Source of the DNA: Paenibacillus xylanilyticus
Lineage (GTDB): Bacteria > Bacillota > Bacilli > Paenibacillales > Paenibacillaceae
NCBI RefSeq assembly: GCF_013359935.1
Contig: NZ_JABMCB010000158.1
Location: 1 to 64,000 of the forward strand
DNA length: 64,000 bases
Direction: 5' to 3'
Shown here: positions 1 to 9,908 of the stretch, piece by piece
How the letters are laid out: the number at the start of each line of letters is the position of its first letter
Position numbering within the stretch: the stretch's first letter is position 1
Position numbers and translations under genes: made by a program
The notes under the pieces: generated by a model
What the model was told of the DNA's origin: nothing
The model's database searches: none
What the model saw: only the letters and a program-made list of their open reading frames with translations

Positions 1-39
1 CAGCGTTCGTCCTGAGCCAGGATCAAACTCTCCAATAAA
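1..39 (-). rRNA. rrs: 16S ribosomal RNA, 5' end only
   Basis: Read on the minus strand, this segment is the universal start of bacterial 16S rRNA, containing GAGTTTGATCCTGGCTCAG followed by GACGAACGCTG. Mature 16S RNA in Bacillales normally begins a few bases before this motif, which places the 5' end near position 39. The rest of the gene and its operon lie outside the window. Two promoters and a typical leader precede it. Confidence 0.97.
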
Positions 40-241
40 GTATTGAAAAGAGCGATTAGCTCATTTTGAATCTGACGAGATTAAAAATCTCAATTGTGTT
101 CCGGTTTTCATACAGCCAGATGGCATGTACCAAAAACCTTCACATTCATCCTGCAAGCAGGATGATTACTCACTCGTTGTTCAGTTTTCAAAGATCAAAC
201 TTCGTTTGCATCCGAGTGTTGTTCTCTTCAGCAACTTTTAT

Positions 242-270
242 ATCTTATCATATCCGAACCAATTTAGCAA
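242..270 (-). promoter_or_regulatory. rrn promoter P2 (proximal, sigma-A)
   Basis: On the minus strand a -35 TTGCTA (265-270) and a -10 TAAGAT (242-247) are separated by exactly 17 bases. Transcription would start about 195 bases before mature 16S. The leader contains a stretch resembling the antitermination-type leader sequences of Bacillales rRNA operons (AAACTGAACAACGAGTGAG, about 168-186). Confidence 0.75.
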
Positions 271-351
271 GCACTTTTTTTAAGTTTCTTTCGAAGCTTA
301 TTTGGTTTGCTTACCGCACCGTGTTTCTCGTGTTTTCTTGTCCGGAATTAG

Positions 352-380
352 AATATACCATGTACAGATTTTTTATGCAA
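352..380 (-). promoter_or_regulatory. rrn promoter P1 (distal, sigma-A)
   Basis: On the minus strand -35 TTGCAT (375-380) and -10 TATATT (352-357) are separated by 17 bases. It lies about 110 bases upstream of P2, giving the tandem promoter arrangement usual for rRNA operons of this group. The 400-579 stretch behind it is AT-rich with runs of C and T on the plus strand, and I see no gene there. Confidence 0.7.
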
Positions 381-579
381 GTCTTTTTTCGAAAAAAGTT
401 ATAAACCTTATACTAAGGTGTTATAACAAATCAACATCTCTATACATCCCTCCATTCTCACACTTACATCAATCACTACATCAACGGCATGCATATACTT
501 GAATTAAATTCCCACAACACACGCATGCCTCATAACTGCTCTTCTTTTACTCAAGTTTCTACTTAATCTTTATCTCATT

Positions 580-1128
580 TCACTTTACTTTCTTCGCAGG
601 CACCTTTCGTGGCCACAAGGTATAGCTGAAGCTAATTACAAAATCGATGACCAGCACAATCCCCCAAACTCTAACGATATTCATGAACGCTTCTGTGCGA
701 GTAGCATCACCAATCCACCAAGTCATACCCAGTAAGAATGCAGTTCCTATGATATAGGCCGCCAGGTGTCGAAACCATCCACTCCGTTCCTTACTTGCAT
801 ATTCGCTTCCATACGCCTTCCTGCTGCGTGGACTCTCCCCATCCTTGAACCAGAATAGAAAATATCGATCTGCCCATGCAATCATCTGGTGACCATAAGC
901 GATACTGACTCCTATATATATGGCTGCTATTCCATGGACCATACTTGCCGTAGCGCCTCGCTGCAGATCCATAACGGTAGCCACTAATAACAATAGATCG
1001 ATAATGGGCGTTGCCATCAGCAACGTCACTCCCAAGCGCTTCATTCCGAGCAAATACCTTACGCTTAATCCAGCAGCAACGAAAACCCAAAAGGCAATCT
1101 CACACCCTATAATAAAATAGGCGATCAA
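580..1128 (-). CDS. Small multi-pass membrane protein (YmcC-like), function unknown
   Basis: 182 residues starting at a TTG codon, with a strong GGAGGAG ribosome site 7 bases upstream. Hydrophobic segments lie near residues 4-25, 33-52, 62-80, 122-140 and 148-170, so it is an integral membrane protein, and it ends in a basic tail (KVPAKKVK). It resembles the uncharacterised YmcC type of Bacillus by length and pattern, but I cannot assign a function. It is divergent from the TetR-family gene at 1215 and shares an 86-base control region containing a TGTATT-A-AATACA inverted repeat, so the TetR protein probably regulates it. The identification is weak; the reading frame is well supported. Confidence 0.75.
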   Translation of the reverse strand: MIAYFIIGCEIAFWVFVAAGLSVRYLLGMKRLGVTLLMATPIIDLLLLVATVMDLQRGATASMVHGIAAIYIGVSIAYGHQMIAWADRYFLFWFKDGESPRSRKAYGSEYASKERSGWFRHLAAYIIGTAFLLGMTWWIGDATRTEAFMNIVRVWGIVLVIDFVISFSYTLWPRKVPAKKVK

Positions 1129-1154
1129 ATTAACTCCTCCTTTAATAGCACAAA

Positions 1155-1167
1155 TGTATTAAATACA
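1155..1167. promoter_or_regulatory. Inverted repeat, likely TetR-family operator
   Basis: The 13-base sequence TGTATTAAATACA is an inverted repeat around a single central base. It lies between the divergent membrane-protein gene and the TetR-family gene. A related element, GCACATTTGTATT (1173-1185), repeats most of GCACAAATGTATT (1148-1160) as an imperfect direct copy. TetR-family proteins commonly bind such repeats in the divergent region beside their own gene. The assignment is inference. Confidence 0.5.
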
Positions 1168-1178
1168 ATTTAGCACAT

Positions 1179-1208
1179 TTGTATTATATTAAGCAACCAT
1201 GATATAAT
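1179..1208 (+). promoter_or_regulatory. Promoter of the TetR-family gene, giving a probable leaderless mRNA
   Basis: -35 TTGTAT (1179-1184) and -10 TATAAT (1203-1208) are 18 bases apart. The ATG at 1215 lies only 6 bases after the -10, which is where transcription should start. No Shine-Dalgarno sequence precedes the ATG. The mRNA would therefore begin at or within a base or two of the start codon. Confidence 0.6.
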
Positions 1209-1214
1209 TCGTGT

Positions 1215-1814
1215 ATGCCTAAAATAGTAGATCACGATAAACAGCGTCTGCTCGTTGCTGAAGCAGCTTGGCGCATCATCCGAAGAGATGGGATGGAGCA
1301 GGCATCTGTACGGAATATTGCTGAAGAAGCGGGAATATCCGCCGGTTCTATGCGTCACTATTTCTCAACCCAATCCGAATTACTCCTATATGCAATGAAT
1401 CTGGTATCCGAGCGGGTATCAAGCCGAATTCAGCAGATGTCATTCAACGGTGCTCCCATGGACAACATGAAACGTTTGCTGCTTGAATTCATGCCAACCA
1501 CGGACGAAAAATTGGCTGAAATGGAGGTGTGGTATGCTTTTACAGCCAAGTCCAAAACTGACCCAGCTCTCAAAGAGCTTGCCGATAAGGTATATGATGA
1601 ACTCAGACAAGCTGTGGCTACCGTAATAATGTACCTCGTTAAACTTGATCTCTCTAGGGTTGATCTCGATAGAGAACTTGAAATAGAACGTTTGTATGCC
1701 CTGGTGGATGGTTTGGCCATTCATGCCGTTCTTCGACCTGATCAGGTGACTGCCAAGGTCATGGAGGATATTCTCTCTTTACATCTTGCTTCATTATGTC
1801 GAGGGCATGAATAG
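1215..1814 (+). CDS. TetR/AcrR-family transcriptional regulator
   Basis: 199 residues. Residues about 10-55 form the TetR helix-turn-helix, with the hallmark run ASVRNIAEEAGISAGSMRHYF. The C-terminal part is the variable ligand and dimer domain, of the BetI-like type by general pattern. It is one of only three plus-strand genes in the window and is divergent from a small membrane-protein gene, the usual arrangement of a local repressor and its target. There is no ribosome site, and the start codon sits at the predicted transcription start. The family is certain; the ligand is unknown. Confidence 0.9.
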   Translation: MPKIVDHDKQRLLVAEAAWRIIRRDGMEQASVRNIAEEAGISAGSMRHYFSTQSELLLYAMNLVSERVSSRIQQMSFNGAPMDNMKRLLLEFMPTTDEKLAEMEVWYAFTAKSKTDPALKELADKVYDELRQAVATVIMYLVKLDLSRVDLDRELEIERLYALVDGLAIHAVLRPDQVTAKVMEDILSLHLASLCRGHE

Positions 1815-1878
1815 CACCTCCAGCAGTCTCTTTGCAGTAGATTATTGCATAAGTTGAGTGTTAGTCCTGCAAAAACAC

Positions 1879-1952
1879 AAAAAACCGACAGTCACTCTGA
1901 AGCTGATCCCCTTTGATAACAGGAGTTAGCTCGAATGTCTGACGGTTTTTTT
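1879..1952. terminator. Shared terminator between convergent tetR and ktrB
   Basis: AAAAACCGACAG pairs with CTGACGGTTTTT, with one mismatch, across a loop of about 50 bases. A run of T follows on the plus strand and, because of the leading A run, also on the minus strand. It lies directly between the ends of two convergent genes and can serve both. Confidence 0.65.
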
Positions 1953-1954
1953 GT

Positions 1955-3292
1955 TTATCCGATGATAATGCGACCCTCCGGATGACGATACAACTTCTTC
2001 TCTTTGCGCGGACGAAGCGCATATGCAATGGTTAATGGTCCGATCCGTCCAATAAACATGGTAAAGGAGATAATGATTTTCCCCGCATCCGTCAGCTCAG
2101 GAGTCACTCCTACCGACAAACCCACCGTACCGATTGCAGAAGCGGCTTCAAACATCAGTGGCAGGAATGGCGAATCCTCTGTCGTAAGCAGGAGCATCAC
2201 CACCACCATGAAAATAATTAACGAGACCATTATGATGGTCAACGCTCTCATAAGGAGTTCCTTCGGAACACGATGACGGAAAAATACGATATCCTTATTA
2301 CCGCGAATCATGGCGTATACAGCTCCAATCATGATCAGGAACGTTGTTGTCTTAATCCCACCGCCGGTTGAGCCCGGTGAAGCACCGATAAACATCAGCA
2401 AAATGAAGAAAAACTGGGTAGCTTGTCTCATCTGGGTGATATCAATCGAGCTTGTTCCGGACGAACGTGTAGAAACAGACTGGAAGATGGAGGCATAGAT
2501 CTTTTCAGGCCAGCTAAGCGAGGCCAGGGTATGTCCATTGGTGAATTCAAAGATAAAGAGCACCACTGCCCCAATTCCAATGAGCCCGCCTGACACGGAG
2601 AGCACAAGCTTCGACTGCAAGGATAAACGGCGGCGTTTGCGATACTCAAACAGATCATTCAACACCACAAAGCCGAGTCCACCTGATATAACAAGCACGG
2701 ATGCAGTCAGGTTAAATAGCCAATCTCCCGTATAATACTGAAAGCTGTTGCCAAATAGGTCAAATCCTCCGTTATTAAACAGGGAAACCGAGTGGAATAT
2801 GCCGTAGTATGCGGCTTGTCCCAAAGGCATCTCCGTTGCCCAGCGCAGCGCCAGAATCACAGCAGCCACACCCTCAATGGTAAAAGAAAAGATCAACACC
2901 TTCCGGATAATGCGCACAATGCCTTCCATGCTGTCTGCATTAATCGCCTCTTTCAGAAGCAGCCTGTCCTTCAGGGAGATCCGTTTACCCAACACTAGCG
3001 CAAACAGCGTTGCAATGGTCATGAAGCCCAGTCCACCGAGCTGCATGAGCACCATGATGACAATCTGACCAAACAGGTTGAAGGTAGTTCCTACATCTAC
3101 TACGACGAGTCCAGTCACACATGCTGCTGAAGTCGACGTAAATAACGCATCAATAAATGCCAAATGCTCACCGCTTCGGTTTGAAATGGGCAGCATCAGC
3201 AAAACGGTGCCAATGGCAATAATCAGCAGGAAACCGCCAACCAGGATAAGCGGGGGTGACAGAAATTTGGCAATGTGAAGCCTGAATTTCAT
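1955..3292 (-). CDS. ktrB: Ktr-type potassium uptake channel subunit
   Basis: 445 residues, the usual size for KtrB/KtrD. It is the membrane subunit of a Na+-dependent K+ uptake system of the TrkH/KtrB superfamily. The four pore-loop repeats are visible: TSTSAACVTGL, SLFNNGGFDLFG, STRSSGTSS and ASAIGTVGLSVG, each with the glycine of the selectivity filter. I start at the ATG at 3292, which has AGAGGTG six bases upstream; an in-frame ATG 21 bases earlier has no ribosome site. No KtrA/KtrC regulatory subunit gene lies beside it, so its partner must be elsewhere. In B. subtilis such systems are regulated by c-di-AMP. Confidence 0.93.
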   Translation of the reverse strand: MKFRLHIAKFLSPPLILVGGFLLIIAIGTVLLMLPISNRSGEHLAFIDALFTSTSAACVTGLVVVDVGTTFNLFGQIVIMVLMQLGGLGFMTIATLFALVLGKRISLKDRLLLKEAINADSMEGIVRIIRKVLIFSFTIEGVAAVILALRWATEMPLGQAAYYGIFHSVSLFNNGGFDLFGNSFQYYTGDWLFNLTASVLVISGGLGFVVLNDLFEYRKRRRLSLQSKLVLSVSGGLIGIGAVVLFIFEFTNGHTLASLSWPEKIYASIFQSVSTRSSGTSSIDITQMRQATQFFFILLMFIGASPGSTGGGIKTTTFLIMIGAVYAMIRGNKDIVFFRHRVPKELLMRALTIIMVSLIIFMVVVMLLLTTEDSPFLPLMFEAASAIGTVGLSVGVTPELTDAGKIIISFTMFIGRIGPLTIAYALRPRKEKKLYRHPEGRIIIG

Positions 3293-3376
3293 GAAGGGCA
3301 CCTCTTTTAACATAATACAATCTGTAATCAGATCAAACGAACCAAGAAACCATGTAAAGCATCCTATGTAAACCTA

Positions 3377-3422
3377 AAGAGGAACTTGCCCCAGCATGAT
3401 ACTGAACGGCAGGTTCCTCTTC
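3377..3422 (-). terminator. Terminator-like hairpin downstream of lysS
   Basis: AAGAGGAACTTGCC pairs with GGCAGGTTCCTCTT (one G-T pair) around an 18-base loop. It lies 28 bases after the lysS stop codon. On the minus strand the tail after the stem is short in T, so termination may be partial. Confidence 0.6.
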
Positions 3423-3449
3423 TATTATGAACGTGTAATACGTTCCTTA

Positions 3450-4964
<1,515 letters not shown>

Positions 4965-5025
4965 CTATATTCATCTCCTTATTTACATTGCAGACATCCT
5001 CAGATGTGTTCTTCCTCAAATGTTG

Positions 5026-5051
5026 AAAAAAGCTTCCCTAAGGAAGCTTTT
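5026..5051 (-). terminator. Terminator downstream of greA
   Basis: On the minus strand an 8-bp stem (AAGCTTCC/GGAAGCTT) with a 4-base loop is followed by TTTTTTCAAC. It lies 37 bases after the greA stop and upstream of lysS, so lysS is either read through or has its own start. Confidence 0.8.
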
Positions 5052-5087
5052 GTCTCAGTGCCCGACTGCTTCATTACAATACAATAA

Positions 5088-5567
5088 CTATTGCTTCTTA
5101 ATATCTACAATTTTATATTGAATTACGCCAGCTGGTACGCTTACGTCAACAACAGTACCTTTTTTCTTACCCAAAATGGCTTTTCCAACAGGGCTTTCAT
5201 TCGATATTTTGTTCTGAAGCGGATTGGATTCCGCGGTACCTACGATCGTGTACTCTGTAATGTCTCCGAATTCCAGATCTTCTACAGTAACGGTTGCACC
5301 TACGCTCACCGCATCGGTATCAATCTCATCGCTGTTGATAATCCGCGCATTCCGGAGCATTTTCTCCAGAGTGATGATACGACCCTCAATGAAGGCCTGC
5401 TCATTCTTCGCGTCTTCGTATTCGGAGTTTTCACTAATATCCCCATACCCGATGGCTACTTTGATCCGTTCAGCCACTTCGCGGCGCTTAACCGATTTCA
5501 GTGTTTCCAGTTCTTCTTCCAGCTTCTTGAGTCCCTCTTGTGTAAGGATAACTTCCTTATCGCTCAT
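5088..5567 (-). CDS. greA: Transcription elongation factor GreA
   Basis: 159 residues, the family length. It rescues backtracked RNA polymerase by stimulating transcript cleavage. The N-terminal coiled coil (about 1-75) carries the acidic tip in [18 protein letters not shown], and the C-terminal FKBP-like domain ends in VQYKIV-type sequence. I use the ATG at 5567, preceded by AGGAGA; a longer frame from 5612 adds 15 residues without family support. It has its own strong promoter (5742-5770). In B. subtilis this spot between dusB and lysS has no greA. Confidence 0.96.
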   Translation of the reverse strand: MSDKEVILTQEGLKKLEEELETLKSVKRREVAERIKVAIGYGDISENSEYEDAKNEQAFIEGRIITLEKMLRNARIINSDEIDTDAVSVGATVTVEDLEFGDITEYTIVGTAESNPLQNKISNESPVGKAILGKKKGTVVDVSVPAGVIQYKIVDIKKQ

Positions 5568-5741
5568 CTCAACCGATTCTCCTGTCATGGGAATAATTTG
5601 ATTGCACGGCAACGGAACCCATGCTGATTACAGAGCTCCGACCGCATATATCTTCAAAACTATATGAAGTTCTCCGGAGAAACAGAACGTTCCTCCTGAT
5701 GCACTAGCCTTATAACGCACATGGCGAATTTATACTGTGAA

Positions 5742-5770
5742 ATTATAGGGGAACGGTCTCGAAAAGTCAA
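5742..5770 (-). promoter_or_regulatory. greA promoter (sigma-A)
   Basis: Minus strand -35 TTGACT (5765-5770) and -10 TATAAT (5742-5747) with a 17-base spacer, a near-consensus promoter. The mRNA leader to the greA start is about 170 bases. An inverted repeat CTGTAAAACGTTTACAG lies just upstream (about 5788-5804) and could end dusB transcription or bind a regulator. Confidence 0.85.
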
Positions 5771-5811
5771 TGTTACACCCCTTGTATCTGTAAACGTTTT
5801 ACAGGACAAGA

Positions 5812-6831
5812 TTAGGATGCATTTTCGACTACAGCCGATTCTGCATCATTGTACTCTTCATTATGAAGCTGGCCTACAAAGTTCTCCAGAATTTGCACCA
5901 TCTCATCACGTCTCGTTCCTTCCATGATAACGTCCTTGATGCGCGCAGAACCTTTTAATCCTTTCAGGTACCAAGCCAGATGTTTACGCATCTCCTTCAC
6001 TGCTACTGCCTCATTCTTCAGAGCAATCAGGCGGTCCATATGGAGAATGGCTACACGGATTTTCTCTTCTGCGCTCGGATCGGGAAGCAATTCCCCGGAA
6101 CTCAGGTATTGAATGGTACGATACAGCATCCAGGGATTACCCAGTGCGGCTCGGCCGATCATGACTCCGTCACAACCCGTTTCATCCAGCATGCGACGGG
6201 CATCTTCCGGTGAAGATACATCTCCGTTCCCGATAACCGGGATGGAGACAGCTTCTTTGACATTTTTAATGTGGGACCAGTCAGCAGTACCCGTGTAAAG
6301 CTGCTCACGTGTACGGCCGTGCACACTTACCGCCTGTCCGCCAGCACGTTCAACCGCAAGTGCATTCTCCACAACGTAGATGTGCTCGTTATCCCAGCCG
6401 ATACGCATCTTGACTGTCACTGGTTTCTCAACCGCGTCCACTACAGCGGATACCATATCGTAGATTTTGTTTGGATCAAGCAACCAACGTGCACCTGCAT
6501 CGCAGTTCGTCACTTTTGGCACAGGGCAGCCCATGTTGATGTCGATGATATCTGCGTTGGTTTCTTTGTCCACAATTTTGGCTGCTTCTACAAGCGCTTG
6601 ACGGTCGCCCCCAAAAATTTGCAGGCTCAGCGGTTTCTCACGCTCATCTACAAACAGCATCTCACGTGTACGCTTGTTGCCATGCACGATAGCCTTGCCA
6701 CTCACCATCTCCGCACATACAAGGCCTGTTCCGAATTCTTTTGCGATCAGACGAAAAGCCGGATTACAAACGCCAGCCATCGGCGCAAGCACGACCTGGT
6801 TTTTCATTTCAATGCCACCGATTTTCAGCAT
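5812..6831 (-). CDS. dusB: tRNA-dihydrouridine synthase, DusB type
   Basis: 339 residues. An FMN enzyme that reduces uridines in tRNA to dihydrouridine. The TIM-barrel start APMAGVCNPAFR, the catalytic-cysteine loop INMGCPVPKVTNCDAG and the phosphate-binding GNGDV motif near residues 200-205 are all present. The C-terminal helical tRNA-binding domain is intact. It is the last gene of the folate operon layout (B. subtilis yacF). The start has AAGGAG 12 bases upstream. Confidence 0.94.
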   Translation of the reverse strand: MLKIGGIEMKNQVVLAPMAGVCNPAFRLIAKEFGTGLVCAEMVSGKAIVHGNKRTREMLFVDEREKPLSLQIFGGDRQALVEAAKIVDKETNADIIDINMGCPVPKVTNCDAGARWLLDPNKIYDMVSAVVDAVEKPVTVKMRIGWDNEHIYVVENALAVERAGGQAVSVHGRTREQLYTGTADWSHIKNVKEAVSIPVIGNGDVSSPEDARRMLDETGCDGVMIGRAALGNPWMLYRTIQYLSSGELLPDPSAEEKIRVAILHMDRLIALKNEAVAVKEMRKHLAWYLKGLKGSARIKDVIMEGTRRDEMVQILENFVGQLHNEEYNDAESAVVENAS

Positions 6832-6976
6832 TTTATTGTTTCGCTCCTTCTAATTACCACAGATTTTTCTTGCACGAATCCGGGTTATGTTGGCTATATA
6901 CAATCAACGATTAACGATTAACGATAAGTGTCTTCGTGAAACCAATTGTGTAATTCATGCTGACAGTGAAGTCTTT

Positions 6977-7180
6977 CTACTTGCCCTGTAATTCTTCAAT
7001 GCTGATGCTCAGCACGCTCGCAATGCGATTCAGCTCCTGTTCGGATACCTTGCGGTTCCCCCGTTCAATCGTACCCAGAATGGCCAGCGATATGCCAGTC
7101 TCCGCGGCAAGTTCCTGTTGTGTCATACCCTTCAGCTTCCGAAAGGCCCGGATTCGGTTCGCCAGTTGCACGTTTTCCAA
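6977..7180 (-). CDS. yazB: Small XRE-family HTH protein (YazB-like)
   Basis: 67 residues, almost entirely a Cro/C1-type helix-turn-helix with RKLKGMTQQELAAETGIS and IERGNRKVS. The role of YazB is unknown; the fold predicts DNA binding. Its start lies inside the 3' end of folK, with a 49-base overlap in a different frame. The same overlap-type neighbourhood occurs in B. subtilis (folK-yazB-yacF), which supports translation. Product function is inference. Confidence 0.85.
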   Translation of the reverse strand: MENVQLANRIRAFRKLKGMTQQELAAETGISLAILGTIERGNRKVSEQELNRIASVLSISIEELQGK

Positions 7181-7680
7181 AGCTGTATTCCATCCTTTCC
7201 ATCCAGTACAGACAACGATGTGTGTACATAGGTATACAAGCCTGAAAGCTCGCCTTCAGGTACGATATCTGACAATGGAACAAGCACAAAAGCCCGTTCT
7301 CCCATCCGTGGATGCGGTAGTTGAAGCAATTCAGTATCCCGGCTCTCTCCAGCCATCCACAGCAAATCGAGATCTACCGTTCGAGGACCCCAGCGAATAT
7401 CGCGAACTCGCCCAAGCCGGTTCTCAACTTCAAGCAATTCGGTGAGCAGCTGCTCGGGTGTAAGATTCGTCTGTACAGCAGCCGCCATATTCAGGAACGA
7501 AGGCTGATCTACATACCCTACTGGTTCTGTTTCATATAGAGATGAACAGCGCAGGACTACTATATTAGGGTGTGCATCCAGTAACGTTAACGCTTCAAGC
7601 AGCGTCTGTTCCCGGTCACCCAAATTGGCCCCTAAAGCAATATAAGCCTCTGAATATTCAGAGGTCGAATGTGCGATCAT
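7132..7680 (-). CDS. folK: HPPK: 6-hydroxymethyl-dihydropterin pyrophosphokinase
   Basis: 182 residues. It transfers pyrophosphate from ATP to hydroxymethyl-dihydropterin, feeding FolP. The signature YIALGANLGDRE (about 13-24), ETEPVG and the catalytic-loop sequence WGPRTVDLDLL are all present. It starts 9 bases after the folB stop and its 3' end overlaps yazB. The last 25 residues (TCNWRTESGPFGS) are the region read in the other frame as the start of yazB and are likely poorly conserved. Confidence 0.96.
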   Translation of the reverse strand: MIAHSTSEYSEAYIALGANLGDREQTLLEALTLLDAHPNIVVLRCSSLYETEPVGYVDQPSFLNMAAAVQTNLTPEQLLTELLEVENRLGRVRDIRWGPRTVDLDLLWMAGESRDTELLQLPHPRMGERAFVLVPLSDIVPEGELSGLYTYVHTSLSVLDGKDGIQLWKTCNWRTESGPFGS

Positions 7681-7689
7681 GATCGGTTC

Positions 7690-8052
7690 TCACTTTCTTG
7701 TGCGGCGAAGCTCTACAGTTACGCCCTCAAAATGAATATCAAACGGCGGATGCGGCTTCGTCACCTTAACTGTCAGTGCATTGATAATAGTATAAGTGTC
7801 CAGTAAAGAAGATGCAATATGTTCGCCCAAAGCTTCAATTAACTGGAATGATTTATTTTCAACGATATGTTTAACAAGTTCATGGATCTCCGCATAATTA
7901 ACCGTCTTGGTCAGATCATCGGTACGTCCCGCTTCCCCCAGGTCCATATCCAGCTCCAGATCGATGTAGTAGCGCTGTCCCAGCTTCCGTTCTTCTGCAA
8001 AAACGCCATGATATCCGTAATACTCCATTCGATGCAATACCATTCTGTCCAT
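7690..8052 (-). CDS. folB: Dihydroneopterin aldolase
   Basis: 120 residues, matching family length. It converts dihydroneopterin to hydroxymethyl-dihydropterin plus glycolaldehyde. The N-terminal MEYYGYHGVFAEER and the conserved VNYAEIH and EALGEHIA segments are present. I choose the ATG at 8052 (purine-rich AGGCGGGCGG upstream) because alignment with FolB starts there. A frame open to 8139 would add 29 residues with no family similarity. It lies between folP and folK in one operon. Confidence 0.93.
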   Translation of the reverse strand: MDRMVLHRMEYYGYHGVFAEERKLGQRYYIDLELDMDLGEAGRTDDLTKTVNYAEIHELVKHIVENKSFQLIEALGEHIASSLLDTYTIINALTVKVTKPHPPFDIHFEGVTVELRRTRK

Positions 8053-8161
8053 AATATCCGCCCGCCTTCTATAATGTTGGGATTGTGTATTACTAAGATC
8101 ATTCGTTACCTCATGCAAAACGCTGCGCTTCCACCGCACGGGTCATCCATACCCGCTCGAT

Positions 8162-9025
8162 TTATTTCCTCCGCAGACCCGGAGAGGCATATAACATGGC
8201 ATCACACATATCTGCCGTCCGCCGGATCGGCTTAACATCATGAACCCGCACCATCTGGCAGCCTTGGGCAATACCGAATGCAACCGTTGCAGCCGTCCCT
8301 TCCACTGCATCATGGGCCTGTACCTGAAGGGTGTTCTGAATGAATCGTTTCCGTGAAGTTGCCAGCAGAACCGGGTACCCCATCTCGTTAAGCAGACCAA
8401 GGGATGACATGAGCGTCAGGTTTTCCGTAAGATCCTTCACGAAGCCAATACCAGGGTCAAGAATAATCTGATCCGGGTGTACTCCAGCCTGCAATGCAAT
8501 TTGGATACTTTCCTGCAGGTCTCGAACCACATCTTTCAGATAATCTGTGTAATCCCGTTCTGGTCGATTGTGCATTAAAATGAGGGGGCATCCCAGTTCT
8601 GCGGCAGTACTTGCCATATCCGGGTCTGCCTTGGCTCCCCACACATCATTAATAATGTGGGCACCCGAAAGAATGGCCTGGCGGGCAACTTCCGCCTTAT
8701 AGGTATCTACCGATATCGGAATGTACGGAGCTTCCTGCCGCAACGCTTCGATTACAGGAATGATTCGGCTGAGCTCCTCCTCGGCACCGACGGCTTCGGA
8801 ACCTGGCCGTGTGGATTCACCGCCGATATCAATCAGATCTGCACCATCCTCCATCATCTGTATCGCATGGGCAACTGCCTGTTCTACCTGGGTATACCGT
8901 CCTCCATCAGAGAAAGAATCCGGTGTGACATTCAGAATGCCCATAATCTGTGTCCGTGTGCCAAGCTTCAGTTCTGCTGGCCCCCATGAATAGTTCCGTT
9001 CATATATGACTGGTGTAAGTGTCAT
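8162..9025 (-). CDS. folP: Dihydropteroate synthase
   Basis: 287 residues. It condenses hydroxymethyl-dihydropterin pyrophosphate with para-aminobenzoate and is the target of sulfonamides. Both Pfam-type signatures are visible: IMGILNVTPDSFSDGG (about 27-42) and DLIDIGGESTRPGS (about 63-76). Later motifs include SVDTYKAEVA, DPGIGFVKD and a C-terminal SRKRF. The start overlaps the pabC stop by 4 bases (ATGA), which implies translational coupling. Confidence 0.97.
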   Translation of the reverse strand: MTLTPVIYERNYSWGPAELKLGTRTQIMGILNVTPDSFSDGGRYTQVEQAVAHAIQMMEDGADLIDIGGESTRPGSEAVGAEEELSRIIPVIEALRQEAPYIPISVDTYKAEVARQAILSGAHIINDVWGAKADPDMASTAAELGCPLILMHNRPERDYTDYLKDVVRDLQESIQIALQAGVHPDQIILDPGIGFVKDLTENLTLMSSLGLLNEMGYPVLLATSRKRFIQNTLQVQAHDAVEGTAATVAFGIAQGCQMVRVHDVKPIRRTADMCDAMLYASPGLRRK

Positions 9026-9906
9026 GAAGTATACCCCGCTTTCTGCCGGTACATACTCAGAAGTGCTGCTGTAACCGGGCCGATATGTCCGTTACTGATT
9101 ATCGTTTTGTTTCCGTCCTGCCCTCGCAAAGTGGTAACCGGGACAAGCTCTGCAACCGATCCTGTCAAAAATATCTCATCTGCTTCCTGCAGCTCATCCC
9201 AAAAGTACAACCCTTCATTACAGGTAACTCCCATATGAGCTGCAAGTTCCATGACTACCGCTCGCGTGATGCCCGGTAATATTCCCGTCTCAATGGAGGG
9301 CGTATAGAGGATGCCATGCCGAACCCAGAATATATTGCTGACAATACCTTCAGCTACATATCCGTCCCGGGTCAATTGCAGGCCTTCTGCTCCCTGGACC
9401 CTCTCCCCGTAACCGTTCAACTCCCGCTTGGCAAGGATGCTGTTCATGTAATGCAGTGATTTGAATCGTATATTTCCTTCAGGTGTGTTGCGCACCGTGG
9501 ATAGGCACTGAAGCAATTTGCCTCTCTCGTATAGAGATGGTGAGGGCTCAGGTAATGCTTTTGCAAATACGATATGATTAGGGCTCTCATAATCCCCGGA
9601 GGGCAGGCCAAGCGCAGCTTCACCTGCCGAAATTGTGTAGCGCACATATGCATCCTGAAGCTCGTTTGCCTGCAGCAGACGGTTGATCCAGTCCATCACT
9701 TCTTCTGTTGTAGTAGTAAATGGAATACCAAGCTCCGCACACCCTGCAGCCATTCGTTCCAAATGATGCTCCAGTAAAAAGGGAACACCCTGGTACGTCC
9801 GAAATGTCTCGAACAACCCAAGTCCGTACAAAAAGCCGTGATCCGTCACCGGAACCACGGCTGCCGCCATATGGACTACATTTCCGTTTATCGCGGCGTA
9901 TTGCAT
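9022..9906 (-). CDS. pabC: Aminodeoxychorismate lyase (class IV PLP enzyme)
   Basis: 294 residues. It splits 4-amino-4-deoxychorismate into para-aminobenzoate and pyruvate. It has the class IV aminotransferase fold: GLFETFRTYQG near the N-terminus, the PLP-lysine segment FKSLHYMNSILAKRE (about 147-161) and EGIVSNIFWV. It lies 2 bases after pabA and overlaps folP by 4 bases. A D-amino acid or branched-chain aminotransferase could look similar, but the operon context makes PabC much more likely. Confidence 0.93.
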   Translation of the reverse strand: MQYAAINGNVVHMAAAVVPVTDHGFLYGLGLFETFRTYQGVPFLLEHHLERMAAGCAELGIPFTTTTEEVMDWINRLLQANELQDAYVRYTISAGEAALGLPSGDYESPNHIVFAKALPEPSPSLYERGKLLQCLSTVRNTPEGNIRFKSLHYMNSILAKRELNGYGERVQGAEGLQLTRDGYVAEGIVSNIFWVRHGILYTPSIETGILPGITRAVVMELAAHMGVTCNEGLYFWDELQEADEIFLTGSVAELVPVTTLRGQDGNKTIISNGHIGPVTAALLSMYRQKAGYTS

Positions 9907-9908
9907 GC

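Noticed and set aside
8053..8139. Longer FolB start at GTG 8139
   Set aside because: The 29 extra residues have no similarity to FolB and the ribosome site is weak.
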